Assembly (NCBI GenBank): GCA_958445555.1 | Contig: CAUCSW010000061.1 | Location: forward strand, 1-5,626 | Length of the DNA stretch: 5,626 nt | Source: an uncultured Clostridia bacterium | Lineage (GTDB): Bacteria; Bacillota; Clostridia; Oscillospirales; Acutalibacteraceae | Reading direction: 5' to 3' | Shown here: piece after piece, positions 1 to 5,626 of the stretch | How the letters are laid out: each line of letters begins with the position of its first letter | How positions within the stretch are numbered: the stretch's first letter is position 1 | Notes under the pieces: generated by a model | The model's database searches: none | What the model was told of the DNA's origin: nothing | Seen by the model: the letters and a program-made list of their open reading frames with translations, nothing else | Position numbers and translations under genes: made by a program

Positions 1-144
1 ATGGACAGATCCAAGTGCTGTATTGCCTGTTCAAAATGTACCGAAATCATGCGAAAGCCCGGCGGTACGCCCGGATGCGTGATCAAAGACAGCGGGGTTT
101 ATCTTCCGATTTACAAAGAGCTTTGCTTAAAAGACACAAAATAA
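1..144 (+). CDS. C-terminal tail of an old-yellow-enzyme-type NADH:flavin oxidoreductase (5' partial)
   Basis: The frame is open from base 1 and ends with TAA at 142-144, giving 47 residues. It shows a cysteine cluster (C6, C7, C10, C13), then a Gly-Gly-x-x-Gly-Cys-Val-x-x-Asp segment (C26) and a Tyr-x-Pro-x-Tyr end. I recognise this as the tail that follows the FMN-binding TIM barrel in short bacterial members of the OYE / 2,4-dienoyl-CoA reductase-like family. Such enzymes reduce activated C=C bonds with NAD(P)H and FMN in the cytoplasm; in related long members similar cysteines hold an iron-sulfur cluster, which I cannot confirm here. The ATG at base 1 is probably an internal methionine, because 47 residues carry no flavin-binding barrel and no upstream ribosome binding site is visible. 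The gene ends 18 bases before the SDR start, so both probably share a transcript. Assignment rests on a short motif only. Confidence 0.68.
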   Translation: MDRSKCCIACSKCTEIMRKPGGTPGCVIKDSGVYLPIYKELCLKDTK

Positions 145-152
145 TTTATTGT

Positions 153-157
153 GGTGA
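153..157 (+). promoter_or_regulatory. Ribosome binding site deciding the SDR start
   Basis: GGTGA lies five bases before ATG 163 and can pair with the 3' end of 16S rRNA. The in-frame GTG codons at 151 and 154 have only an A/T-rich stretch before them, so ATG 163 is the better start. The site is short and moderate in strength. Confidence 0.45.
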
Positions 158-162
158 AGAAA

Positions 163-897
163 ATGAAAACAGCTTTGGTAACAGGTGTTGCGGGAGGTAT
201 CGGCTTTGCAACGGCAAAAAAATTATTACAGAACGGCATTGCCGTGGTGGGAATGGATGTGGCTGACGCAGGCGCCAAGGAATTAGAGGGTGAATTCACC
301 TATTTTAAAGGGGATCTGAGTGATTCTGCTTCGCGCAAGCATTACATAGAGACCGCCATGGAAAAATACGGAAAAATCGACATTCTTGTAAATGTTGCGG
401 GCGTTGCCCCCAGAGTGCGCGCCGACCTTTTGGAAATGACCGAGGAAAGCTACGATTTTGTGATGAATATCAACACAAAGGGTACCCTTTTCCTGACACA
501 GGCGGTGGCAAATATTATGAAAAACAATGAGGGGGAGAACAAGGGCTATATTGTTAATATCTCCTCCATGTCGGCATACACAAGCTCGGTCAATCGTGGA
601 GAATACTGCATCAGCAAGGCAGGTGTTTCCATGGTGACCGCCCTCTTTGCCGACCGTCTTGCCGAGTACGGAATCCCGGTCAATGAGATTCGTCCCGGTA
701 TTATTGCAACAGGTATGACCGATAAGGTTAAGACAAAATATGATGCACTTATAGACGGTGGCTTGTTGCCGATTAAACGCTGGGGTCAACCCGAAGATAT
801 TGCAAATGCTGTCTGGACGCTGTGCAACGGTTCATTACCTTACATCACCGGCCAGTCGCTCGATGTTGACGGCGGATTCCATATCAGAAGACTTTAA
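163..897 (+). CDS. Short-chain dehydrogenase/reductase (classical SDR, FabG-like)
   Basis: A 244-residue protein of typical classical SDR length, complete on both ends. Visible motifs, numbered from ATG 163: the cofactor loop TGVAGGIG (7-14), Asp32 at the end of beta-2, which usually favours NAD(H) over NADP(H), Asp51-Leu52 near the adenine, NVAG (77-80, a variant of NNAG), catalytic Asn104, Ser135, Tyr148 and Lys152 (Y-x-x-x-K), RPG (177-179) and the C-terminal ITGQSLDVDGG signature (228-238). It should interconvert an alcohol and a ketone in the cytoplasm. Automatic annotation would likely say 3-ketoacyl-ACP reductase, but neighbours are a flavin oxidoreductase, a FAD enzyme, lyase-like proteins and a sugar isomerase rather than fatty acid genes, so a sugar, uronate or aglycone substrate is more likely (inference). 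An alternative GTG start at 151 would add four residues, MVKK. The next gene begins 49 bases downstream. Confidence 0.93.
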   Translation: MKTALVTGVAGGIGFATAKKLLQNGIAVVGMDVADAGAKELEGEFTYFKGDLSDSASRKHYIETAMEKYGKIDILVNVAGVAPRVRADLLEMTEESYDFVMNINTKGTLFLTQAVANIMKNNEGENKGYIVNISSMSAYTSSVNRGEYCISKAGVSMVTALFADRLAEYGIPVNEIRPGIIATGMTDKVKTKYDALIDGGLLPIKRWGQPEDIANAVWTLCNGSLPYITGQSLDVDGGFHIRRL

Positions 898-910
898 TTT
901 GTTACTATAT

Positions 911-930
911 TATACTGTGAATTTTCACGG
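911..930 (+). promoter_or_regulatory. Possible weak promoter box plus small palindrome in the SDR/FAD gap
   Basis: The only gene gap that looks unlike plain coupling spacing is 898-946, which is locally A/T-rich. It contains TATACT (911-916), a five-of-six match to a sigma-70-type -10 box, directly followed by CTGTGAATTTTCACGG (915-930), whose arms GTGAA and TTCAC mirror each other around TT. A -35 box is poor: the hexamer 17 bases upstream (888-893) shares only GAC with TTGACA. It may be an internal promoter with an overlapping operator or simply chance; the two-base centre is too small for an RNA hairpin terminator. Confidence 0.2.
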
Positions 931-946
931 CAGAATGGGGGTTTGA

Positions 947-2848
947 ATGAAGGTAATTTCTTATGATTGCGTCGTAATCGGCACGGGCGCCGCCGGGTAT
1001 AACGCGGCCTGCCGGCTCAAAAGCTTCGGCAGGAATGTCTGCATTGTAACCGAGGCCGTGGGCTGCGGTACTTCGCGAAACACCGGAAGCGACAAGCAGA
1101 CCTATTACAAATTAGGTCTTTCGGGCGACAGCCCGGACAGTGTCCGTGCCATGGCGCAGAATTTGTTTGCCGGCGGAAGCGTGGACGGGGACAATGCCCT
1201 TTGCGAGGCGGCGTTGTCGACTCGGTGCTTTATGAACTTGTGTGAACTTGGCGTGCCGTTTCCCGTTAATCGCTATGGAGAGTATATCGGTTACAAAACC
1301 GATCATGACCCCTTTGAACGCGCAACCAGTGCGGGACCGCTGACCTCTAAATTCATGACCGAAGCGCTGCAGAAAAGTGCCCAAAAATTAAATGTTCCGA
1401 TGTTCAGCGGTTACCTTGCGGTGGAAATTTTAAAAAGCCGGGATTGCGTTTGCGGACTGCTGTGTATCGAGAAAAAGAGCGGTGAACTCATCGCCTTTCG
1501 CTGCGGGGATATTGTGATGGCGACAGGCGGTCCCGCCGGTATCTATGCCGACAGCGTCTATCCTGAGTGTCATACGGGCTCTACGGGGCTGGCACTTCTT
1601 GCGGGCGCTGAAGCGCAGAGCCTGACCGAATGGCAGTACGGTCTGGCTTCCGTCCGTCCGAGATGGAATGTTTCGGGGACCTATATGCAGGTGTTACCTC
1701 GCTTTGTCTCGGTGGATGATTCGGGGAGAGAACATGAATTCCTGGCAGATTATTTTTCCGATGTGTATGAAGCATTGTCCTTTGTGTTCTTGAAGGGCTA
1801 TCAGTGGCCGTTTGACAGTAGAAAGGTGCTTTCGGGATCTTCTGTAATCGATCTTTTGGTTTACCGCGAATGCGTGCTGAAAAAACGGCGGGTCTATTTG
1901 GATTATACTGCGAATCCTTTCGGCTTGACGGAGATTGATTACCGTCGCCTTTCAAAAGAGGCGTATCGGTACCTGGAAAAAGCGCAGGCGCTGTTCGGCA
2001 CCCCGATAGAACGCCTGATGAAGATGAATGCTCCCGCGGTGGAGCTTTACAAGGGAAAAGGACTTGATCTCTCCAAAGAATATCTTGAAATTGCACTTTG
2101 TGCGCAGCATAGCAACGGCGGCATTTCGGTGGATTGCTGGTGGCAGACCAAGATAAGGGGACTTTTTGCAGCGGGAGAGTGTGCCGGAACCCACGGTGTA
2201 ACCCGTCCCGGCGGCAGTGCCTTAAATGCCGGCCAGGTAGGTTCCCTGCGGGCGGCTGAGTATATTGCCGCCCATCCTAACACATCCCTGACAAAGGAGG
2301 AATTTTGCCGGATATCCTCAGCGGCTGCGGCGCGCATCACTTCTCAATTAGAGAAAATGCAAAGCGGCACCTCCAATACCCACGAGCTGCTGCTTCTTGC
2401 CAGGCGCCGCATGAGCGACAATGCGGCGGCGATACGCAACCGTGAAAAAATGGCAGAGCTGCTGAACGAAACCCGGAAAATGTTTTCTGAATTGACCGGG
2501 CGGGTTCACATAGCAGGGAAAGATGATATCATCGAATACTTCCAATTAAAAGATACCCTTGTTACACAGTCAGCGGTGCTGACCGCCATGATCGATTATA
2601 CCGATACGGTCGGCGATACCCGCGGTTCCGCACTGTATTTTGACAGCCGGGGACAACTGCGGGACGGATTGGAGGAAATGTTCCGGTTCTGCGGTGATTC
2701 CGGCCGGACAGGCGGACGTGTGCAGCAAACTGTTTTGACAGACGACGGATTTCACAGCTATTGGCGTCAGGTTCGCCCGATGCCGAAGGATGACGATTTT
2801 TTTGAAAATGTTTGGCGTCAGTACAGGGAAAATAAAAATATATTTTAA
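947..2848 (+). CDS. FAD-binding oxidoreductase, fumarate reductase/succinate dehydrogenase flavoprotein superfamily
   Basis: A complete 633-residue protein, close to the length of FrdA/SdhA-type flavoproteins. The N terminus is a Rossmann FAD site with GTGAAG at 12-17 and Glu36 at the end of beta-2. MATGG (191-195) is the second FAD contact of the family; EWQYGLAS (228-235) lies where most members have E-x-x-Q-x-HPT. AQHSNGGI (386-393) matches the HYTMGGI region, GLFAAGECAG (405-414) the conserved FAD motif, and TRPGGSALN (419-427) the N-R-x-G-x-N-x-L segment, with Arg420 kept. Residues 445-550 are helical, as in the family C-terminal domain. The His-Pro-Thr motif is missing, and no His sits at the place used for covalent FAD attachment, so FAD is probably bound non-covalently and the substrate is probably not succinate, fumarate or aspartate. 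It has no signal peptide or membrane segment, hence is cytoplasmic. Eighteen cysteines fit an anaerobe. The start ATG has a weak G-rich site (937-941). The substrate is unknown. Confidence 0.85.
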   Translation: MKVISYDCVVIGTGAAGYNAACRLKSFGRNVCIVTEAVGCGTSRNTGSDKQTYYKLGLSGDSPDSVRAMAQNLFAGGSVDGDNALCEAALSTRCFMNLCELGVPFPVNRYGEYIGYKTDHDPFERATSAGPLTSKFMTEALQKSAQKLNVPMFSGYLAVEILKSRDCVCGLLCIEKKSGELIAFRCGDIVMATGGPAGIYADSVYPECHTGSTGLALLAGAEAQSLTEWQYGLASVRPRWNVSGTYMQVLPRFVSVDDSGREHEFLADYFSDVYEALSFVFLKGYQWPFDSRKVLSGSSVIDLLVYRECVLKKRRVYLDYTANPFGLTEIDYRRLSKEAYRYLEKAQALFGTPIERLMKMNAPAVELYKGKGLDLSKEYLEIALCAQHSNGGISVDCWWQTKIRGLFAAGECAGTHGVTRPGGSALNAGQVGSLRAAEYIAAHPNTSLTKEEFCRISSAAAARITSQLEKMQSGTSNTHELLLLARRRMSDNAAAIRNREKMAELLNETRKMFSELTGRVHIAGKDDIIEYFQLKDTLVTQSAVLTAMIDYTDTVGDTRGSALYFDSRGQLRDGLEEMFRFCGDSGRTGGRVQQTVLTDDGFHSYWRQVRPMPKDDDFFENVWRQYRENKNIF

Positions 2849-2860
2849 GAGGGTAGCGTG

Positions 2861-3141
2861 ATGGAATTTTTTGAGAACCTTACTGAGAAATTAAAGGAAA
2901 TCAGAGCCAAACCGATTTACCGCAAGTATATTGATTCCATGCAGGAAATATACGATAATGAAATCGAGAATCCCGTATATACCCGAATCTTACCGACTAT
3001 TCGGAATTTTTCAAAAGCGGCGGCAGAATGAATTATGAGAATAAATATTTTCTGCGCCGCAAAAGGCTCACTGCTGCCGCGATTCTTTATCTTTATTATG
3101 AAAAACAGGAGTATCTCAATGAGCTTTGCGTCGAGCTTTAG
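2861..3141 (+). pseudogene. Frameshifted N-terminal remnant of a heparinase II/III-like gene
   Basis: ATG 2861 follows a GAGGG site (2849-2853) twelve bases after the FAD gene. The first frame gives 56 residues and stops at 3029-3031. Its start (about 39 residues, ending in ENPV) continues sensibly only in the -1 frame, which is open from 2962 to a TAG at 3139-3141 and reads YSEFFKSGGR, then YENKYFLRRKRL, then an Ala/Leu/Tyr-rich helix. From memory, N-P-V, Y-S-x-F, G-x-R, Y-E-x-x-Y-F-x-R-R-x-x-L followed by a helix is the N-terminal pattern of one heparinase II/III-like lyase group. Restoring one C in the CCC run at 2982-2984 joins both parts into about 93 residues (ENPVYTPNLTDYSEFF across the junction). 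Full members have around 600 residues, so the catalytic toroid and the beta domain are gone. Alternatives: two coupled short genes (2861-3031 and 3028-3141, overlapping as ATGA), or a base-call error plus a real truncation. It is unlikely to be active. Confidence 0.6.
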
Positions 3142-3144
3142 GAA

Positions 3145-3151
3145 AGGGTGA
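3145..3151 (+). promoter_or_regulatory. Ribosome binding site deciding a TTG start
   Basis: AGGGTGA sits six bases before TTG 3158, an ideal distance. The next in-frame ATG (3182, residue 9) has only an A/T-rich stretch without a purine site before it. This supports the TTG start. The same AGGGTGA heptamer occurs four bases before ATG 4887. Confidence 0.6.
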
Positions 3152-3157
3152 TTTGTC

Positions 3158-4810
3158 TTGAAAGAGGCTTATATCGATATCATGGAAAAGGCGCTCTCGG
3201 CCTATTCTACCGAGAGAATTGTTGATTACATAAACGAAGTAAAAAGGGATGGTCTGAAGGAACACGGCTTTCCGCGACTGACGGCAAATATCGGTATTCT
3301 GATCTCCTTCGGCAGAAGGACGGAACTTAAAGAATTATTCTGCGAAATGATGGATATTTGCTGTGAGAACATGCCGCGGGTAAAGGCGGCGAACGATTTT
3401 TCGATTCGGGAAATATGCAGTCTTTTGCAGCGGCTTTCTAAGATCGATCTCATCGGAGAAGAAAAGCTTTCTGCCTGGAAGCGTCAGCTTGCGGCGTTTG
3501 ACCCATGGCATTTTTATACCTGTGTGGCAGAGACGCCCGAAACGCCGGTGGGGAACTGGGCGGCATATGCTGCGCTTAGCGATTGGATGCGCGGTTTGTG
3601 CTGTGGAGAAGATACCCTCGAATTTGTGGAATGGGAGGTTGCTTCACAACTGCTTTCCTTTGATACAATGGGGATGTATAAGGACCCGGACAACCCGATG
3701 GTATATGACGGAATTACCCGTTTGCTGCTCGGCGCGCTGATACAGTTCGGTTACAACGGAAAACACAGGCAAGCGATTGAACAACAGCTTTTGCTTTCGG
3801 CAGACATCACGTTGCAGATGCAGTCGGTCACGGGGGAAATTCCGTTTGGCGGCAGAAGCAATCAGTTCCTGCACAACGAGGCGTATTTCGCGGCATTGTT
3901 TGAATGTTATGCATGTTTGTTTGCCGCAAAAAAACAGATTGCGCGTGCGGCGCAATATAAGGCGGCGGCAAGGCTTGCGCAGAAGGTTGTGCTGCAATAT
4001 CTTTCCTTGAAACCGATTTCCCACATTAAAAACCGGTATCCGATTGATTCTCTGATCGGGTGCGAGGATTACGGATATTTTAATAAATATATGATCACGG
4101 TAGCGTCCTTTGCGTGGCTTGCCTATACCCTTTGTGATGATGATATACCGCAGTCCGAAGCAAGGGCGCAAACAGGCGGTTATGCTGTGTCTACAGGTGC
4201 CGATTTCCATAAAATATTTCTCAATTGCGGTGGATATTTTGCTGAGTTTGATACCGCTGCGGATTTTCACTATGATGCCAACGGACTCGGCAGAATCCAC
4301 AAACAGGGCTGCCCGTCCGCATTGTGCCTGTCGGTACCCTTCCCTGCGGGCGAGATCGATTATAAACTTGAGTCTGAAAATCCGCGGGGAATGTCCCTTT
4401 GCTGTTATGTTGAAAGGAATGGGGAAACGGTCTTCGGTGCACAGAAGGATACTGTTTACCGGCTTGTGCGGCATTCGGTATCTGACGGTGTGTTATCCGT
4501 GGGGATCGATTGTCTTTTACCTAACGGCGCTGCAATCGGGGAACAGTACATCCTGTCAGAAAGCGGCGTGGAAATGAAGCTCCTTGGTTCCGAAGACTGC
4601 GGATTTATGCTTCCTGCATTTGTTTTTGACGGCAGTGAGGAAACCTGCCTATCGGTTCGGGACGGCTGTATTTCGGTTGAATACAAGGGATTTGTTTGTG
4701 AGTACCGTTTTTGCGGAGAAATACTCGGTAGTGAGACTTATTACAACCGTAACGGCCGGTATCAAGTTTTTAAAGTACGCACGAAAAGTGTGACGGTTAC
4801 AATGCAATAA
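3158..4810 (+). CDS. Putative intracellular polysaccharide lyase/hydrolase-like protein (alpha-toroid plus beta domain)
   Basis: A complete 550-residue protein starting at TTG 3158. Residues 1-330 are almost all helical; conserved-looking blocks are EHGFPRLTANIGILI (35-49), GNWAAYAAL (132-140), MGMYKDPDNPMVYDGITR (171-188), GEIPFGGRSNQFLHNEAYF (226-244) and a block around GCEDYGYFNKY (301-311). Residues 345-550 look beta-rich, with GLGRIHKQG (376-384) and a terminal YNRNGRYQVFKV segment (529-540). This helix-then-beta order is that of alpha/alpha-toroid polysaccharide lyases and related hydrolases. I recall the GGRS-NEA block from uncharacterised carbohydrate-active proteins but cannot name a family; N133, H239, Y305/Y307 and R233 are candidate active-site residues (inference). 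No signal peptide or membrane segment is present, so it should act in the cytoplasm on imported oligosaccharides. About 22 cysteines (4 percent) is unusually high. It lies 16 bases after a decayed lyase-like remnant and 20 bases before the next ORF. Confidence 0.72.
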   Translation: MKEAYIDIMEKALSAYSTERIVDYINEVKRDGLKEHGFPRLTANIGILISFGRRTELKELFCEMMDICCENMPRVKAANDFSIREICSLLQRLSKIDLIGEEKLSAWKRQLAAFDPWHFYTCVAETPETPVGNWAAYAALSDWMRGLCCGEDTLEFVEWEVASQLLSFDTMGMYKDPDNPMVYDGITRLLLGALIQFGYNGKHRQAIEQQLLLSADITLQMQSVTGEIPFGGRSNQFLHNEAYFAALFECYACLFAAKKQIARAAQYKAAARLAQKVVLQYLSLKPISHIKNRYPIDSLIGCEDYGYFNKYMITVASFAWLAYTLCDDDIPQSEARAQTGGYAVSTGADFHKIFLNCGGYFAEFDTAADFHYDANGLGRIHKQGCPSALCLSVPFPAGEIDYKLESENPRGMSLCCYVERNGETVFGAQKDTVYRLVRHSVSDGVLSVGIDCLLPNGAAIGEQYILSESGVEMKLLGSEDCGFMLPAFVFDGSEETCLSVRDGCISVEYKGFVCEYRFCGEILGSETYYNRNGRYQVFKVRTKSVTVTMQ

Positions 4811-4817
4811 AGATTTT

Positions 4818-4823
4818 GGAGGT
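4818..4823 (+). promoter_or_regulatory. Strong ribosome binding site before a 19-codon ORF
   Basis: GGAGGT is the closest match to the anti-Shine-Dalgarno complement in the window and lies seven bases before ATG 4831. It shows that 4831 is, or was, a real translation start. Confidence 0.6.
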
Positions 4824-4830
4824 AGTTCGT

Positions 4831-4890
4831 ATGGCACTTTATCCGCTCCGGGGTGAAGAATTTAAGCTTGAAGTCAGGGTGAAAGGATGA
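4831..4890 (+). CDS. 19-residue ORF, coupled leader or gene remnant
   Basis: The ORF encodes MALYPLRGEEFKLEVRVKG and stops with TGA at 4888-4890, overlapping the next gene's ATG 4887 as ATGA. It follows a strong GGAGGT site. The peptide is too short to fold, has no run of a single amino acid as in attenuation leaders, and no alternative RNA hairpins stand out. Two readings fit: a leader whose translation brings ribosomes to the downstream start, or the N-terminal stub of a lost gene, which would parallel the broken gene at 2861-3141. I do not recognise the peptide. Its existence as an ORF is certain; its function is not. Confidence 0.4.
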   Translation: MALYPLRGEEFKLEVRVKG

Positions 4891-5626
4891 AGGGCATGTA
4901 TGATTTAGGTCTGGTTTCCATTTCTTTTCGGAATCATTCTCCTGAGGAAATTCTCTGTGCGATGAAAAAGGCAGGACTTTCTGTGATTGAATGGGGAAGC
5001 GATGTTCATGCAAAACCGCAGGACGAAGACCAACTCGGGAAAATTGTCGCTCTGCAAAAGAAATACGGAATCTCCTGCTGTTCCTATGGTTCTTATTTTC
5101 GGCTGGGAGTAACGCCCTTGGAGGAGCTGGAGGATTACATAAGAGCTGCAAAGCTTCTGGGTACGGATATTATTCGTATCTGGAGCTCAGACAAGGGTTC
5201 TGCCAAATTTACCGAAAGCGAAAGTAAGGCGTTGTTTGAAGAGGGTAGAAGGGCCGCCCGAATCGCCCGTAAACATGGTGTAACGCTCTGCATGGAATGT
5301 CACAACGGGACCTATACCGACACCTTGCCTTCGGCGCTTCGGTTGATGCAGGAAGTTGGTTCCGAGCATTTCAAAATGTATTGGCAGCCGAATCAATTCC
5401 GCACAAAAGAGCAAAATGAGCAATATGCCGCGGCAATCGCGCAGTATGTGGAGATCGTTCATGTTTTCAACTGGGAGGGGAAAGAACAATATCCGCTTTC
5501 CCAAGGTGTGGAACTATGGCGGCAATATCTTGCAAAGCTTAAGATTCACAAGCCGCTTTTGCTCGAATTTATGCCGGACGATCGGATCGAGACGCTTAGT
5601 GCGGAAGCGGACGCACTTCGCCGGAT
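4887..5626 (+). CDS. Sugar phosphate isomerase/epimerase, xylose-isomerase-like TIM barrel (3' partial)
   Basis: The frame from ATG 4887 is open to the window edge: 246 residues of a family that usually has about 250-290, so little is missing. Signs of the AP-endonuclease-2 / xylose-isomerase-like TIM barrel are the beta-1 strand YDLGLVSISFR (5-15), GLSVIEWGSD (30-39), SYGSYFRLG (67-75), a GTDIIRIW strand (92-99), GVTLCMECHNGTYTDT (131-146), MYWQPNQFR (164-172), EIVHVFNW (189-196) and LLLEFMPDD (224-232). Expected metal ligands are Glu137, His192 and Glu227; Gln167 or Asn169 stands where many members have Asp. Such enzymes isomerise or epimerise sugars or sugar acids; some relatives break C-glycosidic bonds or act on inositols and 3-keto sugars, so substrate is open. 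AGGGTGA (4876-4882) lies four bases before ATG 4887; ATG 4896 is an alternative start with AAAGG nine bases upstream. The start overlaps the preceding 19-codon ORF, so translation is probably coupled. Confidence 0.88.
   Translation, partial: MKGMYDLGLVSISFRNHSPEEILCAMKKAGLSVIEWGSDVHAKPQDEDQLGKIVALQKKYGISCCSYGSYFRLGVTPLEELEDYIRAAKLLGTDIIRIWSSDKGSAKFTESESKALFEEGRRAARIARKHGVTLCMECHNGTYTDTLPSALRLMQEVGSEHFKMYWQPNQFRTKEQNEQYAAAIAQYVEIVHVFNWEGKEQYPLSQGVELWRQYLAKLKIHKPLLLEFMPDDRIETLSAEADALRR

Noticed and set aside
1..144. A complete 47-residue cysteine-rich small protein starting at ATG 1
   Set aside because: The cysteine pattern and GCV-x-x-D...Y-x-P-x-Y end match the tail of OYE-type reductases, so a cut gene is the simpler reading.
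151..162. GTG 151 as the start of the SDR
   Set aside because: No purine-rich site lies before it, while GGTGA is well placed for ATG 163, which directly precedes the first beta strand.
283..789. Minus-strand open frame of 168 codons opposite the SDR gene
   Set aside because: It mirrors a fully motif-supported SDR and has a Cys/His-rich composition typical of antisense shadows.
915..930. Rho-independent terminator after the SDR gene
   Set aside because: The palindrome has a two-base centre and no following T run, so it cannot form a terminator hairpin.
1581..2096. Minus-strand open frame of 171 codons opposite the FAD gene
   Set aside because: The translation is Pro/Ser/Arg-rich with no recognisable motif, and the plus strand carries the FAD protein without a break.
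3644..4474. Long open frame on the minus strand (276 codons) opposite the lyase-like gene
   Set aside because: Its product is a low-complexity, Arg/Ile/Cys-rich string without domain motifs, and the plus-strand frame has clear conserved blocks and a ribosome binding site.
4831..4890. N terminus of a C-glycoside deglycosidase beta subunit (DUF6379-like) next to a TIM-barrel alpha subunit
   Set aside because: The context is tempting, but the 19 residues show no convincing match to that family.
1..5626. tRNA, rRNA, CRISPR arrays, insertion sequences or riboswitches
   Set aside because: No regular short repeats, terminal inverted repeats, transposase frames or structured RNA signatures were seen; almost all of the window is coding.

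Overview
The window reads as one stretch of a single-direction (+) catabolic operon, most likely from an anaerobic Firmicute of the Clostridia type (gut or similar habitat). This guess rests on purine-rich Shine-Dalgarno sites of the GGAGG/AGGGTGA type, tightly packed or overlapping genes (ATGA junctions), one TTG start, very cysteine-rich proteins without signal peptides, and a mix of anaerobe-type flavoenzymes. Base composition is roughly balanced. No single marker gene fixes the taxon.

Layout: (1) 1-144 is the C-terminal tail of an old-yellow-enzyme-type NADH:flavin oxidoreductase, cut by the window edge. (2) 163-897 is a short-chain dehydrogenase/reductase (SDR) with all catalytic motifs. 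(3) A 49-base gap holds a weak -10-like box and a small palindrome. (4) 947-2848 is a 633-residue FAD-binding protein of the fumarate reductase/succinate dehydrogenase flavoprotein superfamily that lacks the usual His-Pro-Thr active-site motif. (5) 2861-3141 is the broken N-terminal end of what looks like a heparinase II/III-type gene: a -1 frameshift near 2981-2984 and an early stop. (6) 3158-4810 is an intact 550-residue protein with an alpha-helical N-terminal part and a beta-rich C-terminal part, as in toroid-type polysaccharide lyases, but without a secretion signal. (7) 4831-4890 is a 19-codon ORF behind the strongest ribosome binding site of the window. (8) 4887-5626 is a sugar phosphate isomerase/epimerase (xylose-isomerase-like TIM barrel), running off the 3' edge.

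Taken together, three redox enzymes (OYE-type, SDR, FAD protein) are co-transcribed with one intact and one decayed polysaccharide-lyase-like protein and a sugar isomerase. My inference is intracellular processing of an imported oligosaccharide or glycoside, perhaps uronate-containing, in which sugar or aglycone oxidation/reduction steps accompany bond cleavage. The substrate cannot be read from the sequence. The most notable points are the decayed lyase gene, the active-site-divergent FAD protein, the leaderless cysteine-rich toroid protein and the tiny ORF with its strong ribosome binding site.
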